Shown piece after piece: positions 27,129-35,784 of a stretch of 64,000 nt of DNA. Below the pieces are notes generated by a model. It was not told the origin of the DNA. It did not search any database and worked only from the letters and a program-made list of their open reading frames with translations. Source of the DNA: Janthinobacterium saanense. GTDB taxonomy: Bacteria; Pseudomonadota; Gammaproteobacteria; Burkholderiales; Burkholderiaceae_D. The translations under genes were made by a program, and so were the position numbers. Where the stretch lies: the NCBI RefSeq assembly GCF_014200675.1, contig NZ_JACHCI010000011.1, positions 1-64,000 of the forward strand, in the 5' to 3' direction. Numbering within the stretch: the stretch's first letter is position 1; each line of letters opens with the position of its first letter.

Positions 27129-28793
27129 ATGCGCCAGCCCGCCCCTACTCCCGCCATCACCGCCACCGCCAGCTTTCAATCCTTGCAAACGCATAGCGCC
27201 AGCCTGCGCGACGTGCATATGCGCCAGTTGTTTGCGGCTGACCCACAACGCTTTTCCAGCATGACGGTCGATGCGGCCGGCCTGCTGCTCGATTATTCGA
27301 AGAACCGGGTCGACGCCACCGCGCTGTCGCTGCTGATGGACCTGGCCCGCGAACGCGGCGTGGAAGCGCAGCGCGAAGCCATGTTCACCGGCGAAAAAAT
27401 CAATCTTACCGAACATCGGGCCGTTCTGCATACTGCCTTGCGCGCCCCGCGCGGCACCAGGCTGGTGGTCGACGGCCAGGATATCGATGCGGACGTGCAG
27501 GATGTATTGCAACGCGTCAAGGTCTTCACGGACAAGGTACGCAATGGCAGCTGGCTGGGCTACACCGGCAAACCGATCTGCGACATCGTCAATATCGGCA
27601 TCGGCGGCTCGGACCTGGGCCCGAAAATGGCTTGCCTGGCGCTGCGCTCCTACGCCAATCCGGGACTGGAAATGCATTTTGTGTCCAATGTGGATGGCCA
27701 TGACATGGAAGCGACCTTGTCCAAGGTCGATCCGGAAACCACCTTGTTCATCGTCGCCTCGAAAACCTTCGTCACGGCCGAAACCATGCTCAACGCCAAT
27801 ACGGCGCGCGCCTGGTTCTTGCTCGAAGGCGAAGAAAAGGATCTGGCGCAACATTTTGTGGCTGTCTCGACCAATACGCAAGCCATCGTTGACTTCGGCA
27901 TTTCCCCGGAAAACATGTTTCCGTTCTGGGACTGGGTGGGCGGCCGCTATTCCGTCTGGTCGTCAATCGGCCTGGCCGTGGCGCTGTCCGTCGGCTTTGA
28001 ATACTTCAGCGACTTCCTCGCTGGCGCACATGCGATGGACCAGCATTTCCGCAGCGCGCCACTGGAACAGAACATGCCGGTGGTGCTGGCCATGGTGGGT
28101 TTCTGGAACCGCCAGTTCCTCGATTGCGGCTCCGTCTCTATCGCCCCTTACCACCAGGACTTGAGCCGCTTTGCTGCCTACCTGCAACAGCTGGACATGG
28201 AAAGCAATGGCAAGCGCGTCACCAAGGATGGCCAGCCGGTGGACGTGCCGACCGGCCCGGTGATCTGGGGCGATTGCGGCACGAACGCCCAGCACGCCTA
28301 CTTCCAGCTGCTGCACCAGGGCACGGATATCACGCCTATCGATTTCATCGCCGCCCTGCGTTCCACCCACGACTTGCCTGGCCACCACGACGCCCTGCTG
28401 GCCAACTGCTTTGCCCAGTCCGAAGCCTTCATGACCGGCAAGACGGGCGAGGAAGTGCGGGCTGACTTGCAGGCGCAAGGCTTGCCAGAGAGCGAAATCG
28501 AAGCGCTGGTGCCGCACAAGACTTTTCCTGGCAACCGCCCCAGCAACACCATCCTGATGGATCAATTGACGCCTTTGACGCTGGGCGCCCTGATCGCCCT
28601 GTACGAGCATAAAACCTTTGTGCAAGGCGTGTTGTGGAACGTCAACAGCTTCGACCAGTGGGGCGTGGAACTGGGCAAGGTACTGACCAAGAAAATCCAG
28701 GCTGAACTGACGGGCTCCGCCCATCCGGAACAGCATGACAGCTCGACCAATGGCTTGATTGCACTGGCACGGGCGGCAAAAGCAGCATATTAA
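27129..28793 (+). CDS. pgi: Glucose-6-phosphate isomerase
   Basis: It interconverts glucose-6-phosphate and fructose-6-phosphate. The 554-residue product has family signatures at NIGIGGSDLGPKMA, FIVASKTFVTAET, VGGRYSVWSSIGL and GCGTNAQHAYFQLLHQGT-type segments, with the catalytic Glu in GGRYSVWS-adjacent helices and Lys in VELGKVLTKK. It is the first gene of a two-gene operon with the SMP-30-type lactonase 12 bases on. The HexR-like site upstream links it to the Entner-Doudoroff genes. Confidence 0.97.
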   Translation: MRQPAPTPAITATASFQSLQTHSASLRDVHMRQLFAADPQRFSSMTVDAAGLLLDYSKNRVDATALSLLMDLARERGVEAQREAMFTGEKINLTEHRAVLHTALRAPRGTRLVVDGQDIDADVQDVLQRVKVFTDKVRNGSWLGYTGKPICDIVNIGIGGSDLGPKMACLALRSYANPGLEMHFVSNVDGHDMEATLSKVDPETTLFIVASKTFVTAETMLNANTARAWFLLEGEEKDLAQHFVAVSTNTQAIVDFGISPENMFPFWDWVGGRYSVWSSIGLAVALSVGFEYFSDFLAGAHAMDQHFRSAPLEQNMPVVLAMVGFWNRQFLDCGSVSIAPYHQDLSRFAAYLQQLDMESNGKRVTKDGQPVDVPTGPVIWGDCGTNAQHAYFQLLHQGTDITPIDFIAALRSTHDLPGHHDALLANCFAQSEAFMTGKTGEEVRADLQAQGLPESEIEALVPHKTFPGNRPSNTILMDQLTPLTLGALIALYEHKTFVQGVLWNVNSFDQWGVELGKVLTKKIQAELTGSAHPEQHDSSTNGLIALARAAKAAY

Positions 28794-28805
28794 AGCAAGG
28801 AGTCT

Positions 28806-29702
28806 ATGAATATTTACGAGATCAAAGTCGTCAGCGATAACGCCATGCAAGTGGGCGAATGCCCGCTGTGGCATGCGAAAGAAGCGGCCCTGTACTGGGT
28901 CGATATCGACGGGCGCGCCGTGCACCGCTTGCATCCCGCCAGTGGCCAGCAGCAACGCTGGGACATGCCGACCGAACCGTCGGCGCTGGCGATTAACGCT
29001 GGCGGCGGCTTGATCGTGGCCTTGCGCAGTGGCTTTGCCCACCTCGACACCAAGACGGGCAGCCTGGCGGAAATCGCCCCGGCGCCGTTCGACATGGCCA
29101 CCACCCGCTTCAACGATGGCAAGGTCGATCCGGCGGGACGCTTCTGGGTCGGCACGATCTTTGAACCGCGCAGCGCGGCGTCGGCAGAAATGTTCGTGCT
29201 GGAAAAAGGCGCTGTGCGTAAAGTGTGGTCGGGCGGCATGACGGTCTCGAACGGCCTGGGCTTCAGCCCGGACCAGCACACCATGTACCACGCCGACACC
29301 ACCACGCACCGCATCGACCGCTTTGATTTCGATGCCGCCACGGGCGCCATTTCCGAACCGCACGCCTTCCAGCGTTTTTCCACCGATAAAAAAGCGGCGG
29401 ACTATGGCGGACGCCCCGATGGCGCGGCGGTCGATAGCGAAGGTAATTATTGGTCAGCCATGTTTGAAGGCGGCAAGATCTTGCGTTTCGCACCCGATGG
29501 TGAATTGCTCGATGAAATCACCCTGCCCGTGCGCTGCCCGACCATGGTCACCTTCGGCGGCCCCGACTTGCGCACCCTCTACATCACCAGCGCCAGCCAC
29601 AAGCGCTCGGCAGAAGAAATCGCCGAACACCCCCTGACGGGCCATGTGCTGTCCGTGCGCGTGGATGTGGCAGGCCAGCTGGAAACGGCTTACCAGGCGT
29701 AA
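28806..29702 (+). CDS. SMP-30/gluconolactonase-family protein (probable sugar lactonase)
   Basis: A 298-residue six-bladed beta-propeller of the SMP-30/regucalcin/gluconolactonase family, which hydrolyses aldonolactones with a divalent metal. Metal ligands expected in the family are visible: E18 (VGECPLW), the Asn in TTRFNDGKVDPAGRFW, the Asn in VSNGLGFS and the Asp in RPDGAAVDSEGNYW. No classical pgl gene is present beside zwf. Because it forms an operon with pgi under a HexR-like site, I infer that it may open 6-phosphogluconolactone. It has no signal peptide, so it acts in the cytosol. Confidence 0.88.
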   Translation: MNIYEIKVVSDNAMQVGECPLWHAKEAALYWVDIDGRAVHRLHPASGQQQRWDMPTEPSALAINAGGGLIVALRSGFAHLDTKTGSLAEIAPAPFDMATTRFNDGKVDPAGRFWVGTIFEPRSAASAEMFVLEKGAVRKVWSGGMTVSNGLGFSPDQHTMYHADTTTHRIDRFDFDAATGAISEPHAFQRFSTDKKAADYGGRPDGAAVDSEGNYWSAMFEGGKILRFAPDGELLDEITLPVRCPTMVTFGGPDLRTLYITSASHKRSAEEIAEHPLTGHVLSVRVDVAGQLETAYQA

Positions 29703-29737
29703 ATAAGTTGAGTGATACCCCCGACAGCAAAAGTGCC

Positions 29738-29764
29738 GGGGTCGTACCCTGAGGGTGCGACCCC
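29738..29764. repeat. REP-like palindrome, copy 1 (also a likely bidirectional terminator)
   Basis: GGGGTCGTACCC-TGA-GGGTGCGACCCC is a 12-bp stem with one G-U pair and a 3-nt loop, followed by AGTTTTT. It lies between the 3' ends of the convergent lactonase and cheV genes. The second copy at 53058-53088 lies next to a REP-associated tyrosine transposase gene and has the same layout: GGGGTCG, ACCC, 3-nt loop, mirror image. Confidence 0.75.
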
Positions 29765-29819
29765 AGTTTTTGCCCTTGGGGTACAACGTATAGCTCCACC
29801 CTTCAGCAAAAGCGCAAAC

Positions 29820-30773
29820 TCAGCGTGCTAGAACTTTGCGTATCGTCTCGGCCAGTTCCGCCGCCACGAATTTCGCCACATAGCCATCGGCGCCCACGCC
29901 CTTGACGTGGTCTTCGTTGGTCGAGCCTGTCAGCGAAGAGTGGATCACCACCGGAATGCTGGCAAAGCGGCCATCGTTCTTGATATTGCGGGTCAGGGTA
30001 AAACCATCCATTTCCGGCATTTCCAGGTCGGTCAGCACCAGCGCGACCTTGTCGGCGGCCGTCTTGCCTTCCTGGGCTGCCTGTGTCGAGATCGCTTGCA
30101 AACGGTCCCAGGCTTCCTTGCCCGTCTTGGTCATGATGAAGGGCACGCCCATCGCTTCCAGGCCTTTTTCGATCAGGGAGCGGGCCAGCAGGGAATCGTC
30201 GGCGGCCAGGATCACGGCGCCGGCCGGCAAGCGCACTTGCGGACCGATGCTGTGCTGATCCACGTCCGGTTCGCTCGAGGGCAAGACATTGCGCAGGATT
30301 TGCTCCACGTCCAGCACTTGCGCCAGCCGTGTCTTGTCGGTATCGCCGTCCAGGCGCGCGATGCTGGTGATCAGGCCGCCGCCCACCGTCGATTCGGCCG
30401 ACAGCACCTGATTCCATTCCAGGCGTACGATTTCATCGACCTCTTCCACGGCAAAGGCCTGCGTCGAGCGGGCAAATTCCGTCACCATCAATATCTTCAA
30501 GCCATTGCTCTTGCAGCCTACCGCCATCGGCAAGTCGATCACGGGCACGATCTGGCCACGGATATTGACCACGCCCAGCATGTGCGGATGCGAGCCGGCC
30601 ACGGCCGTAATGACCGGCATTTCCATGATCTCGCGCACTTTGAAGACGTTGATGCCGAACAACTCGCGGCTGCTGGAGTTCTCGCTGGTGCCCAGTTTGA
30701 ACAGGAAGAGTTCGAATTTATTATTGCCGGTCAGGCTGGTGCGTTCATCGACATCTTGCTGCATTGAATTCAT
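29820..30773 (-). CDS. cheV: Chemotaxis coupling protein CheV
   Basis: A 317-residue fusion of a CheW-like coupling domain (about 20-165; FGINVFKVREIMEMP, VVNIRGQIVPVIDLP) with a receiver domain (about 185-312; acidic pair in LAADDSLL, phospho-acceptor D249 in VLTDLEMPEMDG, Lys in GYVAKF). CheV couples chemoreceptors to CheA and adjusts signalling through its phosphorylation. It is a lone gene here, away from a che operon; an MCP gene lies about 9.5 kb away. Confidence 0.95.
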   Translation of the reverse strand: MNSMQQDVDERTSLTGNNKFELFLFKLGTSENSSSRELFGINVFKVREIMEMPVITAVAGSHPHMLGVVNIRGQIVPVIDLPMAVGCKSNGLKILMVTEFARSTQAFAVEEVDEIVRLEWNQVLSAESTVGGGLITSIARLDGDTDKTRLAQVLDVEQILRNVLPSSEPDVDQHSIGPQVRLPAGAVILAADDSLLARSLIEKGLEAMGVPFIMTKTGKEAWDRLQAISTQAAQEGKTAADKVALVLTDLEMPEMDGFTLTRNIKNDGRFASIPVVIHSSLTGSTNEDHVKGVGADGYVAKFVAAELAETIRKVLAR

Positions 30774-31044
30774 GGTATCCCCTTGAGTGGAGCCGGCGCT
30801 GGATGAGGTGTTTTGATTATACGGATTTTTACTTTCTGAAAAGACACTTTACGCACAGGCCTTGTTCCGTGTCTGCATTTCCTGACCTGCTTGTTGCTGC
30901 AACGCAAATCGTTGCAGCGCGCATCAGAAAAATTCCCGAACAAGCATGATTTCCTTGAAAAGCAGACTTCGTGCACGCCAGACCCGCAGGCCTGGCGAAG
31001 CGCCTATAATGACTATGCGGCACGCTTCCACAGAGTGGCCATAA

Positions 31045-31059
31045 TGTAGTAAAATTTCT
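31045..31059 (+). promoter_or_regulatory. HexR-like operator 1 upstream of zwf
   Basis: TGTAGTAAAATTTCT shares its first 14 bases with the edd operator (TGTAGTAAAATTTCA). It lies about 130 bases before the zwf start. Confidence 0.65.
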
Positions 31060-31076
31060 TGCAATTGCCACTTCTA

Positions 31077-31091
31077 CGTAGTAAATTTACA
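31077..31091 (+). promoter_or_regulatory. HexR-like operator 2 upstream of zwf
   Basis: CGTAGTAAATTTACA is nearly palindromic and fits the HexR pattern except for the first base. With site 1 it is on the same face of the helix (32 bp apart), which suggests cooperative binding. Confidence 0.65.
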
Positions 31092-31191
31092 CCACTGAAT
31101 TGTTCACTCACTTGGTAGCAGCAACAGACTGGCACTTCCGGTCGGCCCCTCCCCCGCTCCGGCTCTCTTACTTTTGCGACGATACTCACTT

Positions 31192-32664
31192 ATGGCTCTT
31201 ACCGATTTTGACCTGGTCCTGTTTGGCGGCAGCGGCGATTTAGCAATGCGTAAATTACTGCCTGCCATGTATGCGCGCGACGTCGCCAACGATTTACCGC
31301 CGACGGCGCGCATCATCTGCGTCGGCCGCCAGGACAGCGGCCAGGACGCTTTCCTGAAAATGGTGGAAACCAATTCCCGCCCGCACATCAAGGCCAGCAC
31401 CCTGAATGCAGCCACCTGGAGCCGCTTTTGCGCGCGCATCGTCTACGTGTCGCTCAACGCCAGCGACGCCAAGACCTATGCCCCGCTGGTCGAAGCGCTG
31501 CGCGATGGCAGCGACCTGACCCGCGTTTACTATCTGGCGACGCCGCCGCATCTGTTTGCATTGATTTGCGACAACCTGGAAGAAAACGGCCTGGTCACGC
31601 CTAACTCGCGCGTGGTGCTGGAAAAACCGCTGGGCCGCGACCTGGCCAGCGCCAAGCAGATCAATGCCGAAGTGGGCAAGGTATTCCAGGAATCGCAGAT
31701 CTACCGTATCGACCATTACCTGGGCAAGGAAACCGTACAGAACTTGCTGGCTTTGCGCTTCGGCAATATCCTGTTCGAACCGCTGTGGCGCCGTGAATGG
31801 ATTTCCGACGTGCAAATCACCATCGCCGAAAAACTCGGCGTGGGCAACCGCATGGGGTATTACGACACGTCCGGCGCGCTGCGCGACATGTTGCAAAACC
31901 ACTTGCTGCAACTGCTGTGTATCGTCGCCATGGAACCGCCGACTTCGATCGCACCGGATGCCGTCCGCGATGAAAAACTGCAAGTGCTGCGTTCGCTGAA
32001 AAAATTCACGCCGACCACCCTGTCGCAAAACATCGTGCGCGGCCAATACCGCGCCGGCCACGTCGATGGCGCGGCCGTGCCGAGCTACCGCGACGAACCC
32101 GATGCACCGGCCCAGTCGCGCACCGAAACCTTTGTCGCCATGAAGGCGGAAATCGATACCTGGCGCTGGGCCGGCGTGCCGTTTTACCTGCGCACCGGCA
32201 AACGCATGGCCGACAGCCTGGCTGAAATCGTCGTGCGCTTCAAGCAGATTCCGCACTCGATCTTCAACCAGCCGACGTCGAGCTTCCAGCCGAACTGCCT
32301 GGTGATCCGCTTGCAGCCGGACGAAGGCCTGAGCCTGAACCTGATGGCCAAAACGCCGGGCGACGCCATGCGCTTGAAACCGGCCGAACTGGAACTCGAT
32401 TTCCGCGAATCGTTCAAGAGCCCGCGCATGGACGCCTACGAGCGCCTGCTGCTGGACGTCTTGCGCGGCCAGCTGACCCTGTTCATGCGCGGCGACGAAC
32501 TGGAAGCGGCCTGGGAATGGGTCGAGCCTATCCTCGAAAACTGGGAGCAGAACGAAAGCGCTCCACTGCCCTACACCTCCGGCACCTGGGGCCCGGCAGC
32601 GGCCAGCGCCCTGATCGGCCGCGATGGGCTGCAGTGGCGTGAAGAAGCCTTACCTGAAGACTAG
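31192..32664 (+). CDS. zwf: Glucose-6-phosphate 1-dehydrogenase
   Basis: It oxidises glucose-6-phosphate to 6-phosphogluconolactone with NAD(P)+. The 490-residue product has the N-terminal nucleotide motif FGGSGDLAMRKLLPA and the substrate signature RIDHYLGKE with the catalytic His further on. I chose the ATG at 31192 (MALTDFDLVLFGG), not the in-frame TTG at 31174. It heads a cluster with hexR and tal on the same strand and feeds Edd and Eda. Two HexR-like sites precede it. Confidence 0.97.
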   Translation: MALTDFDLVLFGGSGDLAMRKLLPAMYARDVANDLPPTARIICVGRQDSGQDAFLKMVETNSRPHIKASTLNAATWSRFCARIVYVSLNASDAKTYAPLVEALRDGSDLTRVYYLATPPHLFALICDNLEENGLVTPNSRVVLEKPLGRDLASAKQINAEVGKVFQESQIYRIDHYLGKETVQNLLALRFGNILFEPLWRREWISDVQITIAEKLGVGNRMGYYDTSGALRDMLQNHLLQLLCIVAMEPPTSIAPDAVRDEKLQVLRSLKKFTPTTLSQNIVRGQYRAGHVDGAAVPSYRDEPDAPAQSRTETFVAMKAEIDTWRWAGVPFYLRTGKRMADSLAEIVVRFKQIPHSIFNQPTSSFQPNCLVIRLQPDEGLSLNLMAKTPGDAMRLKPAELELDFRESFKSPRMDAYERLLLDVLRGQLTLFMRGDELEAAWEWVEPILENWEQNESAPLPYTSGTWGPAAASALIGRDGLQWREEALPED

Positions 32665-32672
32665 TAGCTAAT

Positions 32673-32704
32673 ACAGTGCCAGGCCTTCCATGGCCTGGCA
32701 CTGT
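32673..32704. other. 13-bp perfect hairpin between zwf and hexR
   Basis: ACAGTGCCAGGCC (32673-32685) pairs with GGCCTGGCACTGT (32692-32704) around a 6-nt loop. There is no T-run after it, so it is not a classic terminator. It may protect the 3' end of zwf mRNA or reduce read-through into hexR, giving different levels of enzyme and regulator. Confidence 0.6.
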
Positions 32705-32776
32705 TCCATCATTTCGCAGACGCGATCCATGCTCGGCGAATTGCATTCCTCACTCCATCCACAAGACCAAGCACGC

Positions 32777-33631
32777 ATGCTACTTGACTCCATCCGCACC
32801 CAGCTCGATTCGCTCTCCAAGTCGGAGAAAAAGGTCGCGCTGGCCGTGCTAGACCAGCCTAACCAGACGGTCAGCCAGAACATCACGGCGCTGGCGAAAA
32901 GCGCGCAGGTGTCGGAACCGACAGTGGTGCGCTTTTGCCGCACGCTCGGCTATGACGGCTGGCACGAATTCAAGCTGAAGCTGGCGCAGGGTCTGGCGTT
33001 GGCCATGCCGGGCGCGAACGAACAGCCGGCGCAGGACGACCTGGCGGCAGACCTGGTCAACAAGATCTGCAGCCGTTCCATCAATACCCTGCTCGACCTG
33101 CGCAACAACCTGAACCCGGAAGCGATACAGCGCGCGCTCGACATCCTGTCGCGCGCCAACAAGATCGAATTCTATGGCCAGGGCACCTCGGGCATCGTGG
33201 CGGCCGACGCGCAGCACAAGTTCTTCCGCTCGGGCGTGCCGACGGTGGCCTATAGCGACCCGAATATCCACAGCATCGCTGCGGCCCTGCTGCGCGGCGG
33301 CGACGCGCTGGTGGCCATCTCGCAGCGCGGCAACAGCCCTGCCCTGGTGCGCTCCGTGAAACTGGCGCGCCGCGGCGGCGCCGACGTCATCGTGCTGGCC
33401 CCTTCGGGCACGCCGCTGGCCGACCTGGCCACCGTGCTGATCCCGATCGACCTGATCTTCAATACCGATCCCTACACCCCCATCTCGGCCCGCCTGGCCT
33501 ACCTGGTGGTGATCGACGTGCTGGCCGTGGGCCTGGCCCTGCAACGGGGACCGGAATTCCGCAAGAAGATGCAGAATGCGCAAAAAGCGCTGCAGGAATT
33601 TGATATGCAGTTCGATTCCTTTATTGGCTAG
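32777..33631 (+). CDS. hexR: HexR-type transcriptional regulator (RpiR family)
   Basis: A 284-residue RpiR-family regulator: N-terminal HTH_6 domain (about 1-77; [32 protein letters not shown] helix-turn-helix) and a C-terminal SIS sugar-phosphate domain (about 125-265; [33 protein letters not shown]). HexR in proteobacteria represses Entner-Doudoroff and related genes and is released by KDPG. I chose the ATG at 32777 ([19 protein letters not shown]), the usual family start; an in-frame ATG at 32729 would add 16 residues. Its location beside zwf and the operators at edd, pgi and zwf support the name. Confidence 0.93.
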   Translation: MLLDSIRTQLDSLSKSEKKVALAVLDQPNQTVSQNITALAKSAQVSEPTVVRFCRTLGYDGWHEFKLKLAQGLALAMPGANEQPAQDDLAADLVNKICSRSINTLLDLRNNLNPEAIQRALDILSRANKIEFYGQGTSGIVAADAQHKFFRSGVPTVAYSDPNIHSIAAALLRGGDALVAISQRGNSPALVRSVKLARRGGADVIVLAPSGTPLADLATVLIPIDLIFNTDPYTPISARLAYLVVIDVLAVGLALQRGPEFRKKMQNAQKALQEFDMQFDSFIG

Positions 33632-33655
33632 GGCATGACAAAAGAGCACGGGCAG

Positions 33656-33685
33656 TTGCCGGGATTATGTACAATACCCCGGCAA
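33656..33685. other. Hairpin overlapping the likely tal promoter
   Basis: TTGCCGGG (33656-33663) pairs with CCCGGCAA (33678-33685); GGGC and GCCC extend the stem after a bulge. The 14-nt loop holds TACAAT preceded by TATG, a possible extended -10 for tal. The structure may end hexR messages, act on tal expression, or both. Confidence 0.35.
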
Positions 33686-33711
33686 GCCCTTACACTCTTT
33701 TTAGCGCAGCC

Positions 33712-34647
33712 ATGAATCAATTAGAACAGCTCAAACAATTCACTACCGTGGTGGCCGACACCGGCGACTTCCAGTCTATCCAGGCCTACACGCCGCGCGA
33801 TGCGACGACGAATCCTTCGCTGATTTTGAAAGCAGTGCAAAAGGATGAGTACAAGCCGCTGCTGGAAAAGGCCGTGCGCGACCGTCCTGACGCTTCCACC
33901 GGCGATATCATCGACCATTTGCTGATCGCTTTTGGCCAGGAAATCCTGAAGACCATCCCTGGCCGCGTGTCGACCGAAGTCGATGCGCGCCTGTCCTTCG
34001 ACACGGTAGCCACCGTGGCCAAGGGCCGCCAGCTGATCGCCCTGTATGAACAGGCCGGCGTGGCGCGCGAGCGCGTGCTGATCAAGATTGCCGCCACCTG
34101 GGAAGGCATACGCGCCGCCGAAATCCTGGAAAAGGACGGCATACACTGCAATATGACGCTGCTGTTCTCGCTGGCCCAGGCCATCGCCTGCGCCGAGGCG
34201 GGCGCCAAGCTGATCTCGCCTTTCGTCGGCCGCATCTACGACTGGTACAAGAAATCGACCGGCATCGATTACGAGGGCGCGGAAGATCCGGGCGTGCAAT
34301 CGGTCAAGCGCATCTACAACTACTACCGCAAGTTCGGCTACGACACGGAAGTGATGGGCGCGAGCTTCCGCAACACCTCGCAAATCCTGGAACTGGCCGG
34401 CTGCGACCTGCTGACCATCAGCCCCGACCTGCTGCAAAAGCTGGCCGACAGCGATGCGCCCGTGGCGCGCAAGCTGAGCGCCGATACGGCGCCCGGCGCC
34501 AGCATCGTCAAGATTTCGCTCGATGAAAAAGACTTCCGCTTCATGCTCAATGAAGATGCGATGGCGACCGAAAAACTGGCGGAAGGCATACGCGCCTTCT
34601 GCGTCGATTCGGGCAAGCTGAAACAGATGATCGCCGCACTGCGCTAA
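33712..34647 (+). CDS. tal: Transaldolase
   Basis: It moves a dihydroxyacetone unit between sedoheptulose-7-phosphate and erythrose-4-phosphate in the pentose phosphate pathway. The 311-residue product has the TalB-type signatures [10 protein letters not shown], the Schiff-base Lys in [25 protein letters not shown] and [12 protein letters not shown] chose the ATG at 33712 ([16 protein letters not shown]). It is the last gene of the zwf-hexR-tal group and is followed by a strong terminator. Confidence 0.97.
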   Translation: MNQLEQLKQFTTVVADTGDFQSIQAYTPRDATTNPSLILKAVQKDEYKPLLEKAVRDRPDASTGDIIDHLLIAFGQEILKTIPGRVSTEVDARLSFDTVATVAKGRQLIALYEQAGVARERVLIKIAATWEGIRAAEILEKDGIHCNMTLLFSLAQAIACAEAGAKLISPFVGRIYDWYKKSTGIDYEGAEDPGVQSVKRIYNYYRKFGYDTEVMGASFRNTSQILELAGCDLLTISPDLLQKLADSDAPVARKLSADTAPGASIVKISLDEKDFRFMLNEDAMATEKLAEGIRAFCVDSGKLKQMIAALR

Positions 34648-34670
34648 TCCCGCCCCTGTCCTGGCGATAA

Positions 34671-34707
34671 AAAGCGGCGTCCGTGCACTGCACGGCGCCG
34701 CTTTTTT
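34671..34707 (+). terminator. Intrinsic terminator after tal
   Basis: AAAGCGGCG (34671-34679) pairs with CGCCGCTTT (34696-34704), with a single T bulge and an inner stem CCGTG/CACGG, followed by T. Reading leftwards, the A-run gives T after the stem, so it can also serve the convergent lipoprotein gene. Confidence 0.92.
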
Positions 34708-34721
34708 CATGCCTGCAAAAC

Positions 34722-35552
34722 TCAGGAACAGTGGAAGGTGGCGATGCCCTGGTAGTTGGCGCCATTGGCCAGCAACACCTTATAGCCGCCGATGACCAGG
34801 TAGCGGCCTGCACCAGCATCGCCCAGCGCCAGCAAGGTGCCGGAATCGCCGCCCAGGAAGCCGCCGCCGATCAGGCTCATGTCTGGCCGGGACATGGTGC
34901 CCGTACCGCTGATCTGGCCCGTGCTGCCGCCGGCCGTGGCGTCGACCGTCATCGTCAGCACTGCGCCCGAAGGGCCAAAGACCACGCTGGCGCTGCCGCT
35001 GGCCGTGCCGAAATACGCAGCCGGCTGCACATTGGCGCCGCCCGTGTAGCTGGGCGCCGTATAAGTACCTGCGTCGCATTGCAGGCTGCCGCTGGTGGGC
35101 AAGGATGCCACGGCGTTGTACACGCTGTAGTGGGCGCTGGCGTTATTGCCGCTCAGAATAGTCGTGCCGGAAGCATCCGTCATGGTGCCGCTGAACCAGC
35201 GGCCTTGTGCAAAGCTGGCGTCGCCGCTGATCTCGCGCGTGACGGCAGGCGTGCCGCTGAAGGTGTTATCCGCAATCACACTGAGGGCGCCGTTGCTGCC
35301 TTGTGTGACGCGCGTCAGTATGCCGGAACTCTGACGCGCGACATTGAGCAGCATGTAGCGCGGACTGGCGCCCTGCACGTAGGCGGCGCTGACGCTGCCC
35401 GTATCGCCGCTAGCAGGTGGCGTCACCGGCGGGGGAGGATTGACAACAGCCGGCGTATCGGAAGAAGAGGAGCCTCCGCCGCAGGCGCTCAGGGCGCAGG
35501 CCAACAAAAGAATGCCAGGGGAAAAACGCAGTGAAAAATTGGGTGTGCTCAT
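34722..35552 (-). CDS. Lipoprotein of unknown function
   Basis: A 276-residue protein with a lipoprotein signal (FSPGILLLACALSACGGG, lipidated Cys about residue 24) and a Pro-rich linker (NPPPPVTPP). The mature part is rich in Gly, Ser, Thr and Ala with beta-type repeats (SGTMTDASGTTILSG, FGPSGAVLTMTVDATAG). No family was recognised. I chose the ATG at 35552 because the signal peptide begins there; the preceding direct repeat (GAGATACAT twice) is a curiosity. It is a single gene. Confidence 0.8.
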   Translation of the reverse strand: MSTPNFSLRFSPGILLLACALSACGGGSSSSDTPAVVNPPPPVTPPASGDTGSVSAAYVQGASPRYMLLNVARQSSGILTRVTQGSNGALSVIADNTFSGTPAVTREISGDASFAQGRWFSGTMTDASGTTILSGNNASAHYSVYNAVASLPTSGSLQCDAGTYTAPSYTGGANVQPAAYFGTASGSASVVFGPSGAVLTMTVDATAGGSTGQISGTGTMSRPDMSLIGGGFLGGDSGTLLALGDAGAGRYLVIGGYKVLLANGANYQGIATFHCS

Positions 35553-35784
35553 GTATCTCGTTATGTATCTCGTATCCACGTAAAAAAACAGCAAGCCAGT
35601 CCGACGCTCACGCCTACGGCTTGCCTGTGCCTTTCGGATACTATGCAATTTTCATCCATGGCGTCGCACGCATATCATTTAATTAACAATGATTATCTGG
35701 CCAGGCAAGAAACTGTTTCAAGGACTCGCCACTGTTTGCCCCGGCGCCTGCCCGCTAGACTGGTCGATTTCGCCAGGAGTCTCG

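Larger units (their letters stand above)
30774..31191. promoter_or_regulatory. Control region between cheV and zwf
   Basis: This 418-bp gap between divergent genes has no convincing reading frame. Its right end holds two HexR-like operators 32 bp apart (31045-31059 and 31077-31091), about three helical turns. The left part should contain the cheV promoter, but no clear hexamers were found. A T-rich and then C-rich stretch precedes the zwf start. Confidence 0.55.
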
